Origin: Theionarchaea archaeon
Lineage (GTDB): Archaea > Methanobacteriota_B > Thermococci > Methanofastidiosales > SZ-28-30
NCBI GenBank assembly: GCA_018992685.1
Contig: JACVGT010000009.1
Span: forward strand, 1 to 64,000
Reading direction: 5' to 3'
Length of the DNA stretch: 64,000 bases
The translations under genes and the position numbers were made by a program. Shown one piece after another: positions 32,978-42,116 of the stretch (its first letter is position 1; each line of letters starts with the position of its first letter). The notes beneath the pieces are model-generated. The model did no database searches and had not been told where the DNA came from. It saw nothing but the letters and a program-made list of their open reading frames with translations.

Positions 32978-34084
32978 CTATCGCTTTACCTTTGACTGGG
33001 CCCGCAATATGGCTTCAACAAAATCTTTTGCAGTGACTCCTGCCAGCGTGATTCCCTCCTTCTCAAGGAATGTGTCGATTTTCTCTGCCAAAACCTTTTT
33101 TCGTATCTTCATTCCTATTAATTCATTTTCCAACTTTTCCAGGGATTCTGCAGGCTCGTAGAAGAAATCACCGGAGATCAAAATATCGTTGATTCGTCCG
33201 TGTGCTGTCTCAATGGTGATTCGTATGAGCTTGTCTGCTTTGTGGGAAGCCTCGCACACCATGACGCCACCTGCCACTTTTGTGCACTTGGCCTTCACGA
33301 GTGACAAGAGTCGTTCCCTTCTTTGAGAGGTTTTGTGCAGCCACTGGTCAGATTCAAGCCGTGCTATGATCCCGGAAAGGTACTCATTTTCCAGGGCAGT
33401 CAATTCACCAGGGGCTAGGGATACGCCCAGGAGCTTCTGATATTCTTCTACCAGACGGTCAACGACAGTTTTCCGGTCTGGAACAGCACCAAGTTCCCTC
33501 CTGAAAGAGGTCATGTACTTTTCGAGGGACTGCACCATCTTGTCTCTGAATTTCTCTGAAGGAACCTTGAGGACGTTTACCATGACCTCGGTGTTGATAT
33601 CGAAGATTACATTGCCGATGAGAACAATGGCATCATCAAATGTCACGGCTCCGTTGCCAGAAGCTTTTCTCCGCTGGATAAGTACGTCATTGATAGGCCT
33701 GTATACTGCCGGAAGGCCAAAATGCTGGTAGACATTGACTGTGGGCTGCAGAAACTTGCTGTAAAAGGGTTCCACACCCAGAGGGACAGCAGGATCATCT
33801 TTGTGAACAACAATCTGGTAAAACTGCTGGTTGGAGTCGAGATAGACAGCTCCTCCCCCTGTCTGTCTTCTCACCACAGGGATACTATGCTGGTTGCAGT
33901 ATTCAACATCGACTTCCTTTTCCAGTTCCTGGTGAATTCCGATACACACATAGGGAGATTCAGGATAGATGAGAATAATAGTATTGGGGGCATGGGTCTC
34001 AGTGACCGCTCTGGCAACAGCCTCATAGACACTCTGTATGTAGTATCCATCTTTCTGGTCCAGGGTTAAGAGTCGCCATTCCAT
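32978..34084 (-). CDS. lipoate-protein ligase A family protein
   Basis: A 368-residue protein of the biotin/lipoate ligase fold. It shows SPYVCIGIHQELEKEVDVEYC, the lipoyl-AMP loop VVRRQTGGGAVY, INDVLIQRRKASGNGAV (catalytic lysine region KxSGxG) and a C-terminal domain with AHGRINDILISGDFFYEP, which matches the separate accessory domain (LplB) found in archaea. Here both parts are in one chain. It attaches lipoate or octanoate to acceptor proteins such as 2-oxoacid dehydrogenase E2 or GcvH; no acceptor is visible in the window. A TATA box about 24 bases upstream favours the ATG at 34084 over 34090. Confidence 0.93.
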   Translation of the reverse strand: MEWRLLTLDQKDGYYIQSVYEAVARAVTETHAPNTIILIYPESPYVCIGIHQELEKEVDVEYCNQHSIPVVRRQTGGGAVYLDSNQQFYQIVVHKDDPAVPLGVEPFYSKFLQPTVNVYQHFGLPAVYRPINDVLIQRRKASGNGAVTFDDAIVLIGNVIFDINTEVMVNVLKVPSEKFRDKMVQSLEKYMTSFRRELGAVPDRKTVVDRLVEEYQKLLGVSLAPGELTALENEYLSGIIARLESDQWLHKTSQRRERLLSLVKAKCTKVAGGVMVCEASHKADKLIRITIETAHGRINDILISGDFFYEPAESLEKLENELIGMKIRKKVLAEKIDTFLEKEGITLAGVTAKDFVEAILRAQSKVKR

Positions 34085-34427
34085 GTGCAACCCTGTATTA
34101 CTGGTTTAAAAATGTTTCTTTGTTGATGGCATGACGCACAAGTCAGTATTCAACATTTTGTTGGAGTACTATTCACCGGGTGATCTGAGGTGTGGACAAG
34201 CATGACAGCCATATGCCAAGAACCATAACGGTTTGAGGAGCTGAACTGCTTAAAGGTTCAATTCTGGAACTCTTCTGAGTGAAGGTTGGCTTGTTCCTGC
34301 TGATGTGGAATCCATGGTACGATCTTGAACAAATACCTTTACCAACCGTTAAGTTTATAAACATGTCTGACAAAACCCTCAATGCAGACTGAAATAACCA
34401 AGCAATATCAAGTTCTAAGGTGATAAT
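34085..34427. other. intergenic region upstream of the thermosome gene
   Basis: It contains the divergent promoters. On the minus strand a CATTTTTAAACC box near 34108 serves the lipoate ligase. On the plus strand AAGTTTATAAAC (34351-34362) serves the thermosome gene, giving a leader of about 45 nt ending in AAGGTGAT. I see no open frame or RNA gene in the remaining sequence. Confidence 0.55.
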
Positions 34428-36059
34428 ATGGCTCGAATTCGTGAAGGAGAAATTATGAAAGAAGGGACAGAACGCTACGTCGCCAGAGATGCTCAAAGAA
34501 TGAACATACTGGCAGGACGAATTGTAGCGGAAACTGTCAAGACAACCCTGGGTCCGAAAGGCATGGATAAGATGCTTGTGGATTCCATGGGCGATGTGGT
34601 CATCACCAATGATGGCCATGTGATACTGAAGGAAATGGATATAGCCCATCCCGCCGCAAAAATGGTGGTGGAAGTATCCAAGACACAGGAAGATGAAGTT
34701 GGAGATGGAACCACCACAGCCGCTGTCCTCACAGGAGAGTTCCTGAAAAGGGCAGAAGAACTGCTTGACCAAAAAATCCATGCTTCTGTAATTGCCAAAG
34801 GATTCAGGACAGCATCAGAAGAAGCTGTCAAGATTCTGAAACAGATCAGCAAGGAGAAGTTTGACGATGATACTGTAAAGAAAGTGGTGGAGACTACGCT
34901 AACTGGAAAAGGAGCAGAAACTGGAAAGGAGCACCTTGCACAATTGGCTTTGGAGGCTGTAAAAGCGGTGGCCGTTGATCATCAGGTTGATCTTGACGAC
35001 ATCAAGCTGGAAAAGAAGGAAGGAGGCAGTCTGGAAAGTTCGAAACTCATCAAAGGAATCGTAGTGGACAAGGAGGTCCTCCATTCAGACATGCCCAGGA
35101 AGATATCTGATGCAAAGATTGCCTTGATCAATGCTGCTTTGGAAATCGAGAAAACAGAAACGTCAGCTGAGATCCGCATCACGTCACCGGATCAGCTCCA
35201 GGCATTCATGGATGAAGAAGATAAGATGCTCAAGAAGATCGCTGACACGGTGAAGAAATCCACTGCGAATGTCATATTCTGCCAGAAGGGTATTGATGAC
35301 CTGGTTGCCCACTATCTGGCCAAGGAAGGTATCATGGCTGCTCGAAGGCTGAAGAAGAGCGACATGGAGAAACTGGCCAAAGCCACAGGAGGCAGAGTCG
35401 TCACCAACATTCACGAGCTTTCTTCTGGTGACCTCGGGTACGCAGGACAGGTAGAAGAGCGGAAAATCGCCAAGGATGAAATGATTTTCGTGGAAGACTG
35501 CAAGAACCCCAAGTCAGTGACTATTTTCCTGAGAGCAGGGACGTCTCACGTGGCCGAAGATCTGGAACGATCCATGCACGATGCCATCAGTGTGGCAGCG
35601 GCAGTATACCAGCACAAGGCTGTTGTTCCTGGCGGTGGAGCAGTTGAGACCGAATTGTCCAGGAGACTGCAGGAATTTGCAGGATCTGTGGGCGGCAGGG
35701 AGCAGCTGGCAGTGAAGGCCTTCGCAGAAGCTCTGGAAGTCATTCCACGGACCCTTGCAGAGAACGCGGGACTTGATCCTATCGATGTTCTGGTGAAATT
35801 GAGAGAGAAGCACTCCAAAGATGGGACCAGCTTCGGACTGGACGTGTTCCAAGGAGAAGTAGTGGACATGGAGCAGGCAGGCGTTCTTGAACCCACAAGA
35901 GTGAAAGAACAGGCTATAAAATCAGCTTCAGAAGCAGCAGTAATGATCCTCAGAATTGACGATGTCATTGCTGCCACCGAACTGAGGAGACCAGAAATGC
36001 CCGAAGGCGGCCCAGGAATGGGCGGCATGGGCGGCATGGGCGGCATGCCACCAATGTAA
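34428..36059 (+). CDS. thsA: thermosome (group II chaperonin) subunit
   Basis: A 543-residue ATP-dependent protein-folding subunit that assembles into double rings with a built-in lid. Motifs are [13 protein letters not shown], the ATP-binding [26 protein letters not shown], and GLDPIDVL near the C-terminus. The chain ends in the flexible [12 protein letters not shown] tail lining the cavity. The length is typical. An AAGGTGATA Shine-Dalgarno precedes the ATG, and an AAGTTTATAAAC TATA box lies about 70 bases upstream. Only one subunit gene is in the window; others may exist elsewhere. The choice of alpha symbol is by convention. Confidence 0.98.
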   Translation: MARIREGEIMKEGTERYVARDAQRMNILAGRIVAETVKTTLGPKGMDKMLVDSMGDVVITNDGHVILKEMDIAHPAAKMVVEVSKTQEDEVGDGTTTAAVLTGEFLKRAEELLDQKIHASVIAKGFRTASEEAVKILKQISKEKFDDDTVKKVVETTLTGKGAETGKEHLAQLALEAVKAVAVDHQVDLDDIKLEKKEGGSLESSKLIKGIVVDKEVLHSDMPRKISDAKIALINAALEIEKTETSAEIRITSPDQLQAFMDEEDKMLKKIADTVKKSTANVIFCQKGIDDLVAHYLAKEGIMAARRLKKSDMEKLAKATGGRVVTNIHELSSGDLGYAGQVEERKIAKDEMIFVEDCKNPKSVTIFLRAGTSHVAEDLERSMHDAISVAAAVYQHKAVVPGGGAVETELSRRLQEFAGSVGGREQLAVKAFAEALEVIPRTLAENAGLDPIDVLVKLREKHSKDGTSFGLDVFQGEVVDMEQAGVLEPTRVKEQAIKSASEAAVMILRIDDVIAATELRRPEMPEGGPGMGGMGGMGGMPPM

Positions 36060-36060
36060 T

Positions 36061-36086
36061 CTCCTTTTTTTCTTTTCTGTTTTTTG
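36061..36086 (+). terminator. oligo-T terminator of the thermosome gene
   Basis: Immediately after the stop codon the sense strand carries CTCCTTTTTTTCTTTTC and then GTTTTTTG. Two T-runs of this kind are a strong archaeal intrinsic terminator. Confidence 0.7.
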
Positions 36087-36154
36087 GTGTCTTATTGAAA
36101 TCTTGTGATCTATTCTTGGGGAACAGGTTACAGACTGAGACGGGCTCCCTTCTT

Positions 36155-36898
36155 TTAGGGAGACACGGAGACGAGTTCTCTTTCTAAAAGTGCCAGTTCT
36201 TCATCTTCAAGAACTCGTGGGTCTACCAAGGTAATAAAACGAGATTTATAGATTTTTACGAATTCAATAATGGAATGGACGAATCTCAGCATGCGATCAA
36301 TTCCATTGTGCACAATCAGATACTCCATCCCCTCCAGTAACACAGTCGCCCGGGGGGCTGCTTCAAAGAATTCCTGAATTGTCAGGTGCAGCCGGGCCAG
36401 ATTTGTCGGATCAAGGTTGCTGTCCTCTGTGGTTGTTTGATTGAGTTGAACCACAGGAATCCTCCTTAAAGGGAGAATCCCAGAGAGAACCTCAGGGGAT
36501 TGTCTCATGACAATCAAGCCAAAATCTCCCCGGATAATCCTGTCTGTGAACAGGTTAAGGCTCTCTTCGAGCACCCTTTCTTTTACCAGAAATCCCTGTC
36601 CTTCAGGAAGACTGTCCCTCATGACCACGGGAGTGATGAAAGGGCACTGGTGCGAATATGTCCGGTACACTGCGCAGTGGAGAATATCAGGACACTCAGT
36701 ACACACGGTATCCTTCTTACTGGCACATTGAAACAATTGACAGGATGACCGCGTCTTCTCGTTCCCCTGTGGGCAGCTTGGACAGTGTCCTTTCTGGTAA
36801 GATAAACACTGAGAACACATAGCACCGCATCGTGCATCAGGAGGTACATCAGTGTCCTGCGAAAGAGACAACTTGATCCGGAGCAAGGTGCCTGACAT
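36155..36898 (-). CDS. Cys-rich zinc-binding plus DUF835 domain protein
   Basis: A 247-residue protein. The first 85 residues are rich in cysteines (CGAMCSQC, CPSCP, CTECPDILHC), like the DUF3795-type zinc region. Residues about 95-247 form a DUF835 domain (GFLVKERVLEES, GDFGLIVMRQSPE, ATVLLEGMEYLIVHNG, SRFITLVDPRVLEDEELALLE). DUF835 occurs in archaeal signal-transduction proteins and has a RecA/GvpD-like degenerate ATPase look. The GvpD-like resemblance is from memory and unverified. A sensory role is an inference from this architecture. It stands alone on the minus strand. Confidence 0.78.
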   Translation of the reverse strand: MSGTLLRIKLSLSQDTDVPPDARCGAMCSQCLSYQKGHCPSCPQGNEKTRSSCQLFQCASKKDTVCTECPDILHCAVYRTYSHQCPFITPVVMRDSLPEGQGFLVKERVLEESLNLFTDRIIRGDFGLIVMRQSPEVLSGILPLRRIPVVQLNQTTTEDSNLDPTNLARLHLTIQEFFEAAPRATVLLEGMEYLIVHNGIDRMLRFVHSIIEFVKIYKSRFITLVDPRVLEDEELALLERELVSVSP

Positions 36899-37050
36899 CA
36901 GGAGAACCTCCTGCTTTCAAACCTGACCACAACTATACTCGTCCAACATATCAGTAGCAGCATCAGTTCTCGGCCGGTGATCAAGGCACATAATGTGGCT
37001 CTCTGCATCCATCTCTTGTAGGTACTCTGACCATAAAAAGCTATTTGTGG

Positions 37051-37407
37051 TTACAGTGTGTCACTAACTGAGAAATCGATGTCTCCGAATTCTTTGGTGG
37101 TGGCACCGATTCCAATGGTGTGTTCTCCTGGAGACAAGTTCTTGTCCTGTACGGAAAGTGTCACTTTTACACCAACATTCAGGGGAACCGTATTGGAATC
37201 AGAAATCTGAGTAGCAGGTACAGAGATGTCTCCTGCAGCAACTGCTATCCTGTCTTCTGGCACCGGCTTATTGTCCACAGTCAGGCTCATCTTGGTTACA
37301 GTAGCGTCCATTAAATTGTTTTTTATGACGAGTTGATATCCATTCTCAGTATTCTTCAGACTTCCTTTCTGGTACAGTTTTTTCAGCATGAAAGAAGGAA
37401 CTTTCAT
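37051..37407 (-). CDS. small archaeal protein co-transcribed with the RuBisCO-like gene
   Basis: A 118-residue protein starting MKVPSFMLKKLYQKGSLKN, a start I associate with a small beta-rich archaeal family of unsettled function. It alternates beta strands (YQLVIKNNLM, TKMSLTVDNKPV, VGVKVTLSVQ, EHTIGIGATTK), like a beta-sandwich. The gene begins 13 bp after the RuBisCO-like stop with a GAGGTGAT ribosome-binding site, so the two form an operon. No catalytic motif is visible. A link with the RuBisCO-like protein is inferred from position only. Confidence 0.72.
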   Translation of the reverse strand: MKVPSFMLKKLYQKGSLKNTENGYQLVIKNNLMDATVTKMSLTVDNKPVPEDRIAVAAGDISVPATQISDSNTVPLNVGVKVTLSVQDKNLSPGEHTIGIGATTKEFGDIDFSVSDTL

Positions 37408-37420
37408 ATCATCACCTCTC

Positions 37421-38725
37421 TTATCCCATTAAATCTCTCATTTCTTTTAGTGCCTTCAGGGAAGCTTCTATAGACTGGGCAAGTTCTTCATGCTCTTCTG
37501 CTGCTTCATCTATAGATCTTCCTTCCATGACCGCATCAATGGCCTGCCTGAAGGCACGGGAACCTGCAGCAGGCCCCATTGGATGTGCGTGGATTGCTCC
37601 TCCCGCTCCAATGACTATGTCACGCCCCAGGTCGTTGATGAGTTCGTCCACCATAGGCTGGGCGATTCCGCCAGAAGGCATGGGAAATACGGGAGGAATG
37701 TCGTGGAAGGGGTAGGTCATGGTCTTGGCTGTTTGAACGTACCGCTCCTTGAGGTATGGGGCTTTCCCGTAGGGAGCAGGAAATACGATGACATCAGCCC
37801 CGGCCAGCCTGGGAAGTTTTCCCAGAACAATGGGGGATGCAACACCAGAAACAGGTGACTCGTACAGGGCTCCTGCAAAATCCATGTGAGTCAGAATGGG
37901 TACGGTAATCGATGGATCGTCGGCAAGAGCTCTCAGGACAGAGATACCGGCTGTCAAGTAGTTGACCATGATGCAGTTAGTGCCCAGTTCAATTGCCTTC
38001 TCTGCATTCTCCAGTACCTTGGGGATGCGGTCAGTCACATTCACTGCATACAGGGTCTTCTCTCCTTTTTCTTCCTCTGCCCTGTCAGCAGCTTCCATGT
38101 ACAATGGTATCCTTTCATCCAGGGTGTTAAAGGGGGCGTCGGCCAGAAGTTCATCATCTTTTATGATGTCTGCACCTCCCCGGGCTGCCTCAAAAAAGAG
38201 GTCTCTTCCTGCCTGAGGCGGGTATCCTGTACAGGGTTTGATCATGTTGTTGAGCAATGGCCTCTCCGGTACGTTCAAGATTTTTCTTATTCCTTTTATT
38301 CCAAATTTGGCCCCTTTGAATCCACTGGTAAAGCTTTTCGGAAATTTAAGATCCATCAGTTTGATTTTGCCTCCCATAGAGATATTTCCTACCACAGTTG
38401 TGAGCATCATGGGGATCTGAGCCCCGAAATTCACCCAGGGGAAAGCGATCTGAACAAGATAGTTTCTCTCAGTGACATTCGGGAGTTCGAACTCGTAGTG
38501 GGGGATCTCGTAGATGCCAATGACCTTAGCAACGTGTGTTCTTCTCACGTCTTCCGTCTCTCCAGGTACACTAATCCAGGTACCTGTGCTCTGCTCCACG
38601 GCTATTGCAGGTGCAATCTTGTAAACATTGTACCGGGGGCTTGCACATACATAGTAGGTGGCAATGACGTAGGCTTCATCATCTACACCCTCGGGGAGGG
38701 CTTCTGGAAGTGATTCGACATTCAT
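37421..38725 (-). CDS. RuBisCO-like protein (form IV-type, archaeal)
   Basis: A 434-residue protein of the RuBisCO large-chain fold. Compared by eye in spinach numbering, it keeps E60/T65/W66 (EQSTGTW), N123 (VGNI), K175 (IKP), the carbamate/metal site K201-D203-E204 (IIKDDE), an H294-like His (THMDF), K334 (LGKL) and S379-G381 (PSGGI). It has lost T173 and K177 (NNMIKPC instead of TxxKPK), R295 and H327. Loss of K177 and R295 is typical of form IV proteins, which do not fix CO2 but act in enolase or isomerase steps. The start at 38725 follows AGGTG, with a GATATAAG TATA box about 38 bases up; the frame opens at 38821. Confidence 0.82.
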   Translation of the reverse strand: MNVESLPEALPEGVDDEAYVIATYYVCASPRYNVYKIAPAIAVEQSTGTWISVPGETEDVRRTHVAKVIGIYEIPHYEFELPNVTERNYLVQIAFPWVNFGAQIPMMLTTVVGNISMGGKIKLMDLKFPKSFTSGFKGAKFGIKGIRKILNVPERPLLNNMIKPCTGYPPQAGRDLFFEAARGGADIIKDDELLADAPFNTLDERIPLYMEAADRAEEEKGEKTLYAVNVTDRIPKVLENAEKAIELGTNCIMVNYLTAGISVLRALADDPSITVPILTHMDFAGALYESPVSGVASPIVLGKLPRLAGADVIVFPAPYGKAPYLKERYVQTAKTMTYPFHDIPPVFPMPSGGIAQPMVDELINDLGRDIVIGAGGAIHAHPMGPAAGSRAFRQAIDAVMEGRSIDEAAEEHEELAQSIEASLKALKEMRDLMG

Positions 38726-39029
38726 AGGTACACCTGCTATCATTTGGGGGGTACGCTTATATCTCTTATCCACCCTTGGGCCTGATGAGAGCTGTGCTCT
38801 ACGGTGAAGACCGCCTGGCAAGACCCTCGCCGGTGCTATGAGAATATTTGCCCTTGGCCGGTTCAGGCAGTGTGACCAATCACGATTCGACAGTATCGGA
38901 AGGGCACAACCTATTTAAGCTGTTATTCAAAAGAAATCCAATGGAGTACGCCTGCACATCTGCCGTAATCGTTACTCCTTCAGTCCAAACCGTGCAGGAC
39001 GTAGCCACCATCTCAAGGGAGGTGACAAA

Positions 39030-39401
39030 ATGGCACTGTCAAAAAGAGAGAAACTCACTCAGGCGTTGAAGGACCTGGAAGCTACAACTCCGGACATTGA
39101 AGCTTCAGCCATCGTTTCTGTGGATGGGTTGATGATTGCCTCGGCTCTGCCTCGGGATGTGGAGGAGGACAGGGTAGCTGCCATGTCAGCAGCCATGCTT
39201 TCGCTGGGAGAGAGGACGGCTGGTGAGCTGACCAGGGGCGAACTCTCAGAGGTATATGTCAAAGGAGAAAATGGATATGTAATCTTGATGTCGGCAGGAG
39301 AAAATGCAGTGCTTACTGCTTTGGCTCGCAAAGATGCTAAGCTTGGATTGGTCTTTCTGGACATGAAGAGAACAGCAGAAGAGATCAAGGATAATGTGTA
39401 G
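39030..39401 (+). CDS. Roadblock/LC7 (MglB-like) domain protein
   Basis: A 123-residue protein filling one Roadblock/LC7 domain: LEATTPDIEASAIVSVDGLMIASALP, MSAAMLSLGERTAGELTRGEL, VKGENGYVILMSAGENAVLTALARKDAKLG. Roadblock proteins act as GTPase-activating or scaffold partners of small Ras-like GTPases (MglB with MglA). The GTPase is encoded two genes downstream. GGGAGGTGA precedes the ATG, and an ATTTAAG TATA box lies near 38914, leaving a fairly long leader of about 90 nt. Confidence 0.9.
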   Translation: MALSKREKLTQALKDLEATTPDIEASAIVSVDGLMIASALPRDVEEDRVAAMSAAMLSLGERTAGELTRGELSEVYVKGENGYVILMSAGENAVLTALARKDAKLGLVFLDMKRTAEEIKDNV

Positions 39402-39448
39402 TAACCTTTTAAAATGCAGCGTTTGTCAAGGGAGCCAGAGGAGTAACT

Positions 39449-40039
39449 ATGAAAGAGCTCATAACTATGGCCTTTCGCCAGGTCCGAGGGATTCGAGACA
39501 TATTCATTCCAGAAGAAGCTACACCAGTCTTCAGTAACATTATGGAGAATTTGCACGAAATACTTGCTTCCCAGGTTGCCGACTATCTTCTGATTGAGGG
39601 TGAACAGGGACGGTTCTATGCCCGGTTTTCTAATGATGGATGGGTTGGAGTGACCACAGATCGTGATGTCAGCGAGGTTCTCATACTGGCAGCCTTGGAT
39701 AGAACAGCACGGTTCCTGGACAAACACCGTCAGATCAAGCAGAGAATCAAGCACCTTCAGCATGACATTGAGGAACTGTTTCTTATGCAGGGAATAGCCG
39801 CAGCAGTGCGGGAGATGGATCTCTCTGTGGGGACTGACAGCCTCACTGGTACCATTCGGGTGTCTGCACGAGGAGGACGGTCTGAGGCAGTCCGCGATCT
39901 TGTTGTAAAGTTTTTGGACAAGCAGCTTCCATATTTCATCAGGAACAAAGTGATTGTTGTCACAGAGAAGCAGTCACTTTTTGAACGGATAACACGAGAT
40001 CAGCTGGTAAGGATCATAAGAAGAGTGGAGCGATTATGA
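39449..40039 (+). CDS. unknown protein between Roadblock and GTPase genes
   Basis: A 196-residue soluble protein that I do not recognise. The N-terminal part (RDIFIPEEATPVFSNIMENL, ADYLLIEGEQGRFYARFSNDGWVGVTTDRDVSEVLILAALDRTARFL) alternates strands and helices like a longin or Roadblock-type sensor. A central coiled-coil (HRQIKQRIKHLQHDIEELF) follows. The C-terminal part is basic. It has an additional CTTTTAAAATG promoter-like element near 39410. Its stop overlaps the GTPase start by 4 bp (ATGA), so it is very likely part of the same signalling module. Confidence 0.65.
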   Translation: MKELITMAFRQVRGIRDIFIPEEATPVFSNIMENLHEILASQVADYLLIEGEQGRFYARFSNDGWVGVTTDRDVSEVLILAALDRTARFLDKHRQIKQRIKHLQHDIEELFLMQGIAAAVREMDLSVGTDSLTGTIRVSARGGRSEAVRDLVVKFLDKQLPYFIRNKVIVVTEKQSLFERITRDQLVRIIRRVERL

Positions 40040-40545
40040 TGAAAGCGAAGATATTGGTGACAGGCGCTTTCAATGCGGGAAAGACTACATTCATTCACAG
40101 CATCTCCGAGATAAGACCTGTTTACACGGACAAGAAAATGCTCGATACTGAGGAATTGACCACTGTAGCCATGGATTTCGGGAGAATAACGATAGATGAT
40201 GATCTGGCATTGTATTTGTTTGGCACTCCCGGACAGGAACGCTTTGATTTTATGTGGGAGATCCTCAAAGAAGATATTATTGGGTTTATTCTTCTACTGG
40301 ACAGTGTCACTCCAGAAATTCCTACCACCCAGAAGATTCTGGACTTTCTTATTTCACATTCAGATGTTCCATTTGTTATTGCCTGTACAAAAAGAGATCA
40401 CGTACATGCTCTCCCCATGGAAACACTACGAGAGCAGATGAAAATGGATGATGTCCCAGTGATTCCCTGCGTTGCAACTCAGAGAGACAGCGTGAAGGAG
40501 GTTCTTCTGATTCTCCTTCGTGAAATATTGAATAGGTTTTCCTGA
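40036..40545 (+). CDS. small Ras/Rab-like GTPase (MglA-type)
   Basis: A 169-residue GTPase domain. G1 is GAFNAGKTT, G3 reads FGTPGQERFDF, G4 is ACTKRDH (TKxD variant of NKxD) and G5 is CVATQRD. It resembles the single-domain MglA/ARF-like archaeal GTPases that pair with Roadblock proteins, acting as a molecular switch in polarity or membrane-linked signalling. There is no lipid-modification motif. It overlaps the upstream gene by 4 bp. The Roadblock, unknown and GTPase genes form one unit ending tail-to-tail with the PfkB kinase. Confidence 0.9.
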   Translation: MMKAKILVTGAFNAGKTTFIHSISEIRPVYTDKKMLDTEELTTVAMDFGRITIDDDLALYLFGTPGQERFDFMWEILKEDIIGFILLLDSVTPEIPTTQKILDFLISHSDVPFVIACTKRDHVHALPMETLREQMKMDDVPVIPCVATQRDSVKEVLLILLREILNRFS

Positions 40546-40574
40546 TAATGAAGAGACTGGACCTGGCATCACAA

Positions 40575-41444
40575 TCATAAGGTGAGGCTGAGGCCATGGT
40601 GATTGAGGAAGGCATTGAGGTCATCTCGACTGCAAATCCCTCCTCGTGCCCCCTGGTGCTGCACTTTTATGGAGGATGTGGCAGTCCCCAGGATGCCACA
40701 CTCCTTCAGTATGTGCTGGGTCAGCAGCCCGGAAATAAACCCTGCGTCGAAGGCGTCTCCAGCACCTGTTGAATCACGAGCGGTGTAGCCAAAAGACGGA
40801 ACATCGATGATCTCATCTGTGAGGATAGAGCAACCTCCTCCATTCTTGGTTACTATTAGGCAGCGAGCAGCCAGAATATCAGCAGCTTTTTCTAAGGAAT
40901 CAGTCTTGACTTCTCTCTTCAGATCATCTTCGTTTAAGAAGACATAGTCGACATGAGGAACCAGTTCCGGGAAGAGCAGTTCCTGTGGGTCCCACGAGAG
41001 CGTGAGAGGCGCATCCCTGCACATGGATATGAGGTCCTGTACCACAGTCCTTGGGCTGCTGGACACATGAATGTGCTGTGCATCTCGTATGGATGCATCA
41101 ATTTTGATGTGTTGATTTGCCCCGGTGAATTTGATCATTCGTTTTGCCTCTCCTTCCACCAGTATCACCGCAATCCCTGTTGTGCCAGTTCTTATCACAT
41201 TCTCTGTACTGACATGGTAGGATGCAAGATCCTGAAGCTGTATGTCACCAAGGGGGTCCTCTCCCACGGCACCCACCATCCCCGTGGTGAGCCCCAGAGA
41301 ACCCAGCCAGCACGCAGTGTTGCCAGCAGAGCCACCGCAGGAAAAGGAAGCTTCTTCACAGCGCATTTTCTCGTGCAGGTCAGGTAGGCGGGCAACGTGA
41401 AAGCTGATGTCATAGTTCAGGTTGCCAACGCAGACGACGTCCAT
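40575..41444 (-). CDS. PfkB-family (ribokinase superfamily) carbohydrate kinase
   Basis: A 289-residue ATP-dependent sugar or nucleoside kinase. It shows VVCVGNLNYDISF at the start, GGSAGNTACWLGSLG (PfkB signature 1), and the catalytic DSTGAGDAFDAGFISGLL with the general base aspartate (signature 2). Substrates of archaeal members include ribose-1-phosphate, nucleosides and ADP-linked sugars; this one cannot be assigned. A TATA box (ATATTTAAG) about 27 bases before the ATG at 41444 supports a leaderless start; the frame opens at 41465. Confidence 0.92.
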   Translation of the reverse strand: MDVVCVGNLNYDISFHVARLPDLHEKMRCEEASFSCGGSAGNTACWLGSLGLTTGMVGAVGEDPLGDIQLQDLASYHVSTENVIRTGTTGIAVILVEGEAKRMIKFTGANQHIKIDASIRDAQHIHVSSSPRTVVQDLISMCRDAPLTLSWDPQELLFPELVPHVDYVFLNEDDLKREVKTDSLEKAADILAARCLIVTKNGGGCSILTDEIIDVPSFGYTARDSTGAGDAFDAGFISGLLTQHILKECGILGTATSSIKVQHQGARGGICSRDDLNAFLNHHGLSLTL

Positions 41445-41543
41445 GCCCTTACTAGAAGTGAGCATTCTTAAATATTGGTGGCTGTGAAGATTGGGGTGTC
41501 ACGACGACTATGAGAAAAAGGAGACAGCATGAAAACATGCATC

Positions 41544-42116
41544 CTAGAAACTGAAAACGAGCAGTAATATCGCTGAAATGAAGACTGCTGTCCATAAGAG
41601 AGGGTTGTAGCGCACTACCTTTGAACCATCCATTGGGGGTATTGGGATCAAATTGAAGACAGCGAGGAAGAAGTTGATCATGGCCAATTCTGTGAGGAAC
41701 CCTGTGTACACACCGGTCAATTTCAGCAGCAACGCTGCGGCTCCTACCGCGATGTTACAGACAGGCCCGGCAAGCGATGTCTTACCTTCAATTTCTGAAG
41801 TCACCCATCCTGTGCTCATAATCATGACAGCTCCTGGAGCGGCAAAAAACACGATCCTGGTCAAGCCCAGAAAGAAAGCAAGGACTAACCCCCAGGTGTA
41901 TTTTCTGTATTCTGCCCAGAGACCATACTTCTGGGCCATGTACTTATGTGACAGCTCGTGCAAGACAAAAGCACTTCCCACAATAATGAGCATCTGCACA
42001 ATCAGCACGGGATTTCGCACCAGACGGCTTACACCCAGTCTGAAAACAGCAAAGGAAATACCCAGGACGATCCAGGAAATCACAAGATCTTCCATTTCTT
42101 TTTGACTGAATTTCAT
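41544..42116 (-). CDS. site-2 protease (M50) family membrane metallopeptidase
   Basis: A 190-residue membrane protein with five or so helices. The zinc-site motif HELSHKYMAQ (HExxH) is in the second helix and NLIPIPPMDGSKVV (N-P-x-DG) in the fourth. These are the catalytic elements of intramembrane metalloproteases. It is the short archaeal form without PDZ or CBS domains. The gene overlaps the end of the TraB-family gene by 4 bp, which suggests a functional pair. Confidence 0.9.
   Translation of the reverse strand: MKFSQKEMEDLVISWIVLGISFAVFRLGVSRLVRNPVLIVQMLIIVGSAFVLHELSHKYMAQKYGLWAEYRKYTWGLVLAFFLGLTRIVFFAAPGAVMIMSTGWVTSEIEGKTSLAGPVCNIAVGAAALLLKLTGVYTGFLTELAMINFFLAVFNLIPIPPMDGSKVVRYNPLLWTAVFISAILLLVFSF

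Noticed and set aside
37421..38821. Form III RuBisCO with a start at 38821
   Set aside because: Key residues K177, R295 and H327 are missing, so the RuBisCO-like call is safer. The first 32 codons lie upstream of or across the promoter and lack a ribosome-binding site.
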